Shown here in pieces: positions 60,968 to 64,000 of a stretch of DNA of 64,000 nucleotides. The stretch is from Tigriopus japonicus (taxonomy: Eukaryota; Arthropoda; Copepoda; Harpacticoida; Harpacticidae), in contig CM021323.1 in NCBI GenBank assembly GCA_010645155.1, positions 4,740,781 through 4,804,780 of the forward strand, written 5' to 3'. Position numbers and translations under genes: made by a program. Below the pieces are notes generated by a model. It was not told where the DNA came from. It worked only from the letters and a program-made list of their open reading frames with translations, and did not search any database. The first letter of the stretch is position 1. Each line of letters starts with the position of its first letter.

Positions 60968-61065
60968 CATTGTTGATCAATTGATGGACGCATTGGAATT
61001 GGTGGGAGTATTGCTTGAAGCTCCTGATCATCGATGGTGATTGACTTTTTCCTCAGGTCAAGCAT
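60968..61065 (-). CDS. Candidate first coding exon, divergent to the GPCR
   Basis: ATG at 61065 opens MLDLRKKSITIDDQELQAIL and continues to a consensus donor (AATG then GTGAGT), phase 2, 98 bases. Two acceptors lie within 70 bases (near 60927 and 60900), but both lead to a stop within 9-35 codons, so the remaining gene is uncertain; a frame at 60561..60773 might belong. It would be transcribed away from the GPCR gene, with starts about 400 bases apart. Confidence 0.3.
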
Positions 61066-61438
61066 CGATGTTTAAAACATTGACCCAATTCGGTCTTCTC
61101 TTACATCGATTGGAAAATTGGGAACATTAGAAATCTAAAAAGCTAAGCTAATTCAGAATTAATATGCCATGTGTGGAAATTGTTTTTCGGGGCATTTATT
61201 TTCTGTACAAAAAACATGTTTTCAGTTAAAAATTAACTGATCAGGCATACATGATGTATTTGAGAGAGGAAAAAATGTAACATACTTTTAATATAAAATT
61301 AGGGAAATGTCATATGAATAGTTTCATATGTAAAAAGCGGAACAAAACTAAATGCAAAGACAAAGGCAACGTGTGTTGTTTGATACTGGTTTAAAGATCA
61401 AGCACAACGTCACTGACATTTACTTTTCTTTTTTTCAG

Positions 61439-61475
61439 TTTGATGTAACCATGGGTGGATAACAATTCTGCGATT
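61439..61475 (+). promoter_or_regulatory. 5' UTR exon start and three-codon upstream ORF of the GPCR
   Basis: A strong acceptor (TTTTCTTTTTTTCAG) ends at 61438, so the coding exon begins after a 5' UTR intron. ATGGGTGGATAA (61451-61462) is an out-of-frame Met-Gly-Gly-stop just 13 bases before the proposed start. An in-frame TAA at 61446 rules out a more upstream start within this exon. Confidence 0.55.
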
Positions 61476-63272
61476 ATGACAGAGTCTTTTGAGAGTGATC
61501 CAGACAATGTGCTGGATCCACTCTCTTTCCAGTCTCAAGGAAGCACAAGTTCCAATTTCATTACCCAAATGAATACCGATTTCTTTGCTCTTCCTGGACT
61601 TCCTGCTTTAGATCACAAGATCCAAGGCAGTGGGGGTTCAGTTGCTATCGACGAAAACCCCCGAGGTCCTCGACAGATGTGTCCAGATTGGGGGTCCACC
61701 AAATGCTTTGAAGATTTGGTCACAAATCGTACTTTGGGCGAGGGCGAATCCTGGGGCAGTTATGGCGGGATCTTGTTCCGTGACACTTGGATGATCCCAA
61801 TGCTCGCCCTCTCAGCTATAAATGTGATAGTGATATTGACTTTTGAAGTCTACGTTTTGTGCAAGGCATCGCGGAATACGCCCAGCCGAAGACATTTATT
61901 CCTCGGTCAGATGTTGCTCTTGGGACTGTTGATCGGGTCCTTGGTAGGCTTTGCCTATGCTGTGGAACCCACTGACCTCACTTGTGCTGCCATTCGTTTA
62001 GGCACGGGATTTTCTTATGCCCTAATTTATTCATCGCTTTTGGTGAAGTTGGTGTTTCTGATATCTTTAAACACAGGCGTGTACTTGCCGGCCACTTATC
62101 AAGCCCTGTTGTTCCTTTTTTGTATCCTGGTCCAAGTGGTCATCGGTCTCCAATGGATATCTAGCTCGGGTCCCCTATGTAGTTTCACAACGCAGGATCA
62201 TATGTTATCATTGCTCTACGTGGTGTTCCTGATCATATTTTCATCCACCTTGGCCGTAAAGTCCCGGACCTTTCGAGACAACTATAGAGAGGCCAAATAT
62301 ATTGGAGGCCTGATGGTAGTCACAGTTCCCGTTTGGCTGGCTTGGGTGATTTCAGCCGTTGTTTTACACGAATCGTACCATCCCGCCATCGTTGGTAGGA
62401 AGACCAACCTTGTTGCCAGGATGTAATTTGTCACTGTATCCCGCTTTCTTATTCTAGGCTTTGGTTTGTTAACGGTGTGTGCCATTACGTTCGTCATTAT
62501 GTTTTTGCCTAAGAGTCGTCAGTTGAGTGCCATTGGCAAAGAGGGCATCTACATTGAGGATCAAGAAGATCGGTTCTCGATCCACAGTGACCGATATTCG
62601 CCTTCATTTTATCACTTTAAGCCTCACAAGACAATCTTGTCGCCCAGCTCGTTGTTCAAGGAGCCTCGAGCGGAAAGTCCTTATTTCAGAGCTGGCAATT
62701 CCTATACGGGTAAGACAATATACATCCTGAACGGCGTCAAAGCGTTGACGGTGATTTGGAACGCCTCTTCTAACCATCTAATTGTAGGTTTTCACCGTCC
62801 CCTGAGGGTTGTCCCACCTTCAGCTTCACCTTCGCAGCAAGCCCAGATCACGCCTCCTTCTTCATCACATGTGGGTAACACCCACCAACACGCACTGCCC
62901 CCTCCCCCTTACACCACTCGCACCTCCTACTTCCCCTCTCATTTCTTCCCCGAAAAAATGAATCATTACTGGCAATACTACTACCCCAGAGCACCAGGTA
63001 TCTACTACCCAGTTTACCCGTCACAATACCGGCCACGCACACATTCATAAATGTAATGCAACGTGCTTCAGATTGTCGTAGTTGTCTTAGGGAGGTCTAA
63101 TTCCAACATCTGGTTTTCCGTTCGGTTTATTCCAGGTGTGTATGCTCGCAACGATGTGGAAAGTATGAATATTTACACGTCTTTACACGATCACGATCGA
63201 ACCAAGTCCATGAATCCTAATGTTTATTTCTACAAATCAAACAACTACCAGCATCCTGGATTTATTTACTAA
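61476..63272 (+). CDS. Class C orphan GPCR, GPRC5/bride-of-sevenless-like
   Basis: Exons 61476..62394, 62458..62709, 62788..62997 and 63136..63272, all phase 1 junctions; 505 residues. Seven helices: about 105-129, 141-163, 175-198, 207-228, 243-262, 274-297 and 303-326. Class C features are EAKYIG before helix 6, WLAW within it, FLPKSRQL after helix 7, and a cysteine pair (170 and 235) for the helix 3-loop 2 disulfide. The N-terminus is only about 104 residues with one NRT site and no venus-flytrap domain, as in GPRC5 receptors; bride of sevenless has a much longer one. Exon 3 encodes a Pro/Ser/His-rich tail and is a symmetrical phase 1 cassette: skipping it gives 435 residues, and failing to splice its donor gives a stop at 63050. 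Ligand unknown. Confidence 0.85.
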
Positions 63273-63348
63273 AGTCATGCTCCGATTTGACAATGAAAAT
63301 CGTTCCTGGCTAGTGACTTCTTTTTGTATAAAATGAGTTACTTTAGAG

Positions 63349-63354
63349 AATAAA
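63349..63354 (+). terminator. Poly(A) signal of the GPCR gene
   Basis: AATAAA, 77 bases after the stop codon at 63270-63272. Confidence 0.7.
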
Positions 63355-63723
63355 AACTCGCATTGATCAGTCCGTAGGTTACTCAGTTCCAGTAATTGGA
63401 GGGACAATGGATTTGCACAATACGAAGCCTATAGACGACATCTACAAACCGTGAGGGTCCCTGGTGTTTGAAAGCCGCACTAGCTCATCCTAGAAAGCAA
63501 ACCCCGTCGTTTTACTTGACGTTGAGGACGTTTCGACCTTAGAATGTGTGATTGGGCCTGAGATGGAGGCTCAAACTTCACCAAATTGTCTCAGCACCTT
63601 GTGTGCCCTTTCAAGTTCTGCCATTTTGTGTGCAGGTGTGTCGTCTTGTGCCTGGGATTGATCAAGGATTTCGAAAAATAATGGATTGAGGTCGAAGCTT
63701 TGTTATGACTAGTCTTGGTCACC
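63355..63723. other. Spacer between the GPCR and a hAT element
   Basis: No feature recognised. Confidence 0.5.
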
Positions 63724-64000
63724 CAGGGTGATGATTAGAGCTCGGAATAATATTCAGCAAAAAGTAGCCAAATATTCATTATTTATTTACCAAAAAGGGG
63801 GAAAATATTTGCCCAAACACTTCAAATATTCAAAAAAATCGCGGTGCCTTTTTGGTACAGATTGAACTTCTCAGTCTATTTATCTTCTTGCCCTCTGTTG
63901 AAGAAGCATTGAACCACCAGTATCATCGACAAGTTCTCTTCGGTGAGGCACTGACGTCTGTCAGAGAGGACGTTCTTGTACAGGGAGAATGAACGCTCAA
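63724..64000 (-). mobile_element. 3' end of a hAT element continuing past the window
   Basis: The sequence CAGGGTGATGATTAGAGC at 63724 looks like a hAT terminus, with AT-rich subterminal DNA carrying two aatattc-type repeats up to 63875, then the transposase end. The other terminus and the target duplication would lie beyond the right edge; TGGTCACC (63716-63723) is the expected 8 bp duplication. Confidence 0.5.
63876..64000 (-). CDS. hAT transposase C-terminal (dimerisation) region, partial
   Basis: The last 40 codons before TAG, open to the window edge. The peptide ERSFSLYKNVLSDRRQCLTE matches the hAT C-terminal dimerisation motif, in which a conserved Glu-Arg-x-Phe-Ser start is followed by SDRR and L-x-E. 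It is intact as far as visible; whether the whole transposase is functional cannot be told from this window. Confidence 0.7.
   Translation of the reverse strand, partial: ERSFSLYKNVLSDRRQCLTEENLSMILVVQCFFNRGQEDK

Overview
This is eukaryotic nuclear DNA, most likely from an arthropod and, by its feel, a crustacean such as a copepod. The evidence is spliced genes with short GT-AG introns (mostly 57-92 bp), two tandem collagen prolyl 4-hydroxylase alpha-subunit genes of the kind that form clusters in arthropods, a class C orphan GPCR, and an animal transposon load (mariner/pogo, hAT, jockey/CR1-like LINE, tRNA-derived SINEs, an LTR miniature element). The species is not determined. All exon models below were built by hand from splice signals and reading-frame phase.

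Layout. 0.2-3.7 kb: a six-exon minus-strand gene for a multi-pass membrane protein I do not recognise. 3.7-18.5 kb: no confident gene; two near-identical mariner-like MITEs, a hairpin, a fossil HARBI1-like fragment, a CT microsatellite and a foldback-like element. 18.5-26.7 kb: two head-to-tail minus-strand P4HA genes. The upstream one (21.8-26.6 kb) has nine coding exons, one GC-AG intron and a MITE in an intron; the downstream one (18.6-20.5 kb) has seven coding exons and a divergent C-terminus. 27-37.3 kb: an island of transposons, several nested, bounded by exact target-site duplications. It includes a miniature LTR retrotransposon with identical LTRs, two non-autonomous hAT elements, a dead LINE broken by one hAT, two SINEs, and a pogo-like MITE inside a mariner-like element. 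A possible small secreted-protein gene lies at 28.4-29.0 kb. 37.3-61 kb: about 23 kb with no confident exon, one hAT MITE, an assembly gap in a minisatellite, and a few doubtful open frames. 61.4-63.4 kb: a plus-strand class C GPCR with four coding exons and a potentially alternative C-terminal tail. The right edge holds the C-terminal end of a hAT transposase.

The two P4HA genes would encode the catalytic subunit of the ER enzyme that hydroxylates collagen prolines; both keep the iron- and 2-oxoglutarate-binding residues. The other genes show no obvious functional link to them.
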